Of a stretch of DNA of 7,034 nt, positions 6,184 to 7,034 are shown one piece after another; the stretch's first letter is position 1; every line of letters starts with the position of its first letter. A program made the position numbers and the translations under genes. The DNA comes from Verrucomicrobia bacterium 12-59-8 (GTDB lineage: Bacteria; Verrucomicrobiota; Verrucomicrobiae; Verrucomicrobiales; Verrucomicrobiaceae), in contig NCCR01000309.1 of assembly GCA_002279765.1 (NCBI GenBank), positions 1-7,034 of the forward strand, in the 5' to 3' direction. Below the pieces are notes generated by a model. The model saw only the letters and a program-made list of their open reading frames with translations. It was not told where the DNA came from and searched no databases.

Positions 6184-6190
6184 AACTTTA

Positions 6191-7033
6191 TCAGGCTTTG
6201 AACCCGGCCAGCCGAACGCCGAAGAGCCAGCGGAAAGGGGGGGTGAGGGCGATGGACTTGCGCAGGGCGTGGGGCAGGAGATCCAGCAGCTTCTCGCAGA
6301 TCACTGTGGGCCAGGTGGGCAGGAGCATGAATTTGTGATGCCCGCCGAAGATGATGCGCACCTTGGAGAAACCGACCTGCCGGAAGAGCGCGGCGAGATC
6401 GCCGACGGTGTACTCTTTGAGGTGAAAGCCGGTGGCCTCGTGCTCAAACAAGCCGCTGATGTCGTGCGGGCCTGTAAGCCGGCTGGGGGTGATGCAGAGA
6501 TAGACACCGCCGGGGGCGAGTGCGGCATGCAGGTGGCGGAGCTGCTCCAGGGCATCCTCTGGATGCAGGTGCTCCATCAACTGATTGCTGTAGGCCACGT
6601 CCACGCTGCCAGGAGGCACGGGAATGGTGCTGCCGTCTGAGAGGACGAGGCGAAGATTTTCCGGCAGGGTGCGTTTGCGGGTGATTTCATCGGACACGTC
6701 CACGGCGAGGACTTGTGCGACTTTGGAGGCGACGGTTTTCGCCAACTCACAATCGCCTGGGCCGACTTCGAGGAAGACGGTTTTCGGGGTCAGGAAGGGG
6801 GTGAGGATCTCCATCTTTTCCGCCACATCTGCAGCGAGGCGCTCAGGGGAGGACTGGTTGGTGTGCTGGGGGTGCTGGGGTACGCGTTTGAAAAGCTCGT
6901 CATACACTTCGGAATAAAGGGTGCGGCGCTGCTCCTTGGTGGCATGGCGCAGGCGGTCGGCGAGTTCGCGCTCCACCTCGTAGTGCTGGCGGAGCTGTTC
7001 CGGGGTGCGTGTATCGGTGACGGTGACGGGCAT
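6191..7033 (-). CDS. Class I SAM-dependent methyltransferase
   Basis: A 280-residue protein with a Rossmann-type methyltransferase core of the Methyltransf_11 kind. Motif I is FLEVGPGDC (87-95), the acidic end of strand 2 is VDVSD (111-115), an LSDGSTIPVP segment (131-140) follows, then VDVAYSNQLMEHLHPED (144-160), and ALAPGGVYLCITPSR (171-185) closes the core. The GHHKF segment (231-235) and the C-terminal hydrophobic helices may shape the acceptor site. A charged helical region (about 11-55) precedes the core and could be a cap or dimerisation part. The acceptor is unknown: small molecule, lipid, sugar or quinone precursors are all possible. The start ATG at 7033 lies one base from the window edge, so an earlier start cannot be excluded, though the N-terminus reads as a natural beginning. 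It converges with the protease fusion gene, 36 bp apart. Confidence 0.88.
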   Translation of the reverse strand: MPVTVTDTRTPEQLRQHYEVERELADRLRHATKEQRRTLYSEVYDELFKRVPQHPQHTNQSSPERLAADVAEKMEILTPFLTPKTVFLEVGPGDCELAKTVASKVAQVLAVDVSDEITRKRTLPENLRLVLSDGSTIPVPPGSVDVAYSNQLMEHLHPEDALEQLRHLHAALAPGGVYLCITPSRLTGPHDISGLFEHEATGFHLKEYTVGDLAALFRQVGFSKVRIIFGGHHKFMLLPTWPTVICEKLLDLLPHALRKSIALTPPFRWLFGVRLAGFKA

Positions 7034-7034
7034 G

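Noticed and set aside
6167..6640. Plus-strand frame of 157 codons opposite the methyltransferase
   Set aside because: Antisense to a well-supported methyltransferase core; no motif of its own, and it overlaps the hairpin region.

Overview
This 7,034-base window looks like chromosomal DNA of a GC-rich Verrucomicrobiota bacterium, probably from the Verrucomicrobiaceae/Prosthecobacter area. The strongest sign is a large secreted protein with a PVC-type architecture: an N-terminal membrane-bound dehydrogenase-like beta-propeller, a helical repeat region and a C-terminal CxxCH haem domain. This family is typical of Planctomycetes and Verrucomicrobia. Ribosome binding sites are weak or absent in front of most genes, which also fits. 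The taxonomic placement is inferred from gene content only.

Left part, minus strand (positions 1-3097): a two-gene unit. The haem/propeller gene comes first. It is split into two reading frames by a 25-bp tandem duplication at 1353-1402; removing one copy restores a single 903-residue protein. Its stop codon overlaps the start of the next gene in an ATGA. That gene is the 5' part of menA (menaquinone biosynthesis prenyltransferase) and runs off the left edge. A 54-bp palindromic segment that may be a REP/MITE-like element lies in frame inside the haem gene, beside the duplication.

Centre, plus strand (3098-3882): a 118-bp intergenic region separates the divergent haem gene from a vapBC-type toxin-antitoxin pair. 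The pair has a good sigma-70-like promoter. A perfect inverted repeat, the likely VapB operator, fills its spacer, and the -10 element is so close to the vapB start codon that the mRNA is predicted to be leaderless or nearly so.

Right part: after vapC, on the same strand, lies a 741-residue exported protein that joins an HtrA/Deg-type serine protease domain, a LamG/DUF1080-like beta-sandwich, a coiled coil and a SirB1-like transglutaminase-fold/TPR module. It converges on a class I SAM-dependent methyltransferase gene on the minus strand. A 10-bp-stem hairpin sits almost symmetrically between the two stop codons.

The genes do not form one obvious pathway. menA and the cytochrome-like protein may share a respiratory context, vapBC is a self-contained module, and the protease fusion and the methyltransferase are of unknown specific role. 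I found no rRNA, tRNA, CRISPR array, transposase or clear defence island. The observations most worth following are the frameshifting duplication with its neighbouring palindromic element, the unusual protease fusion, and the operator-in-promoter layout of vapBC.
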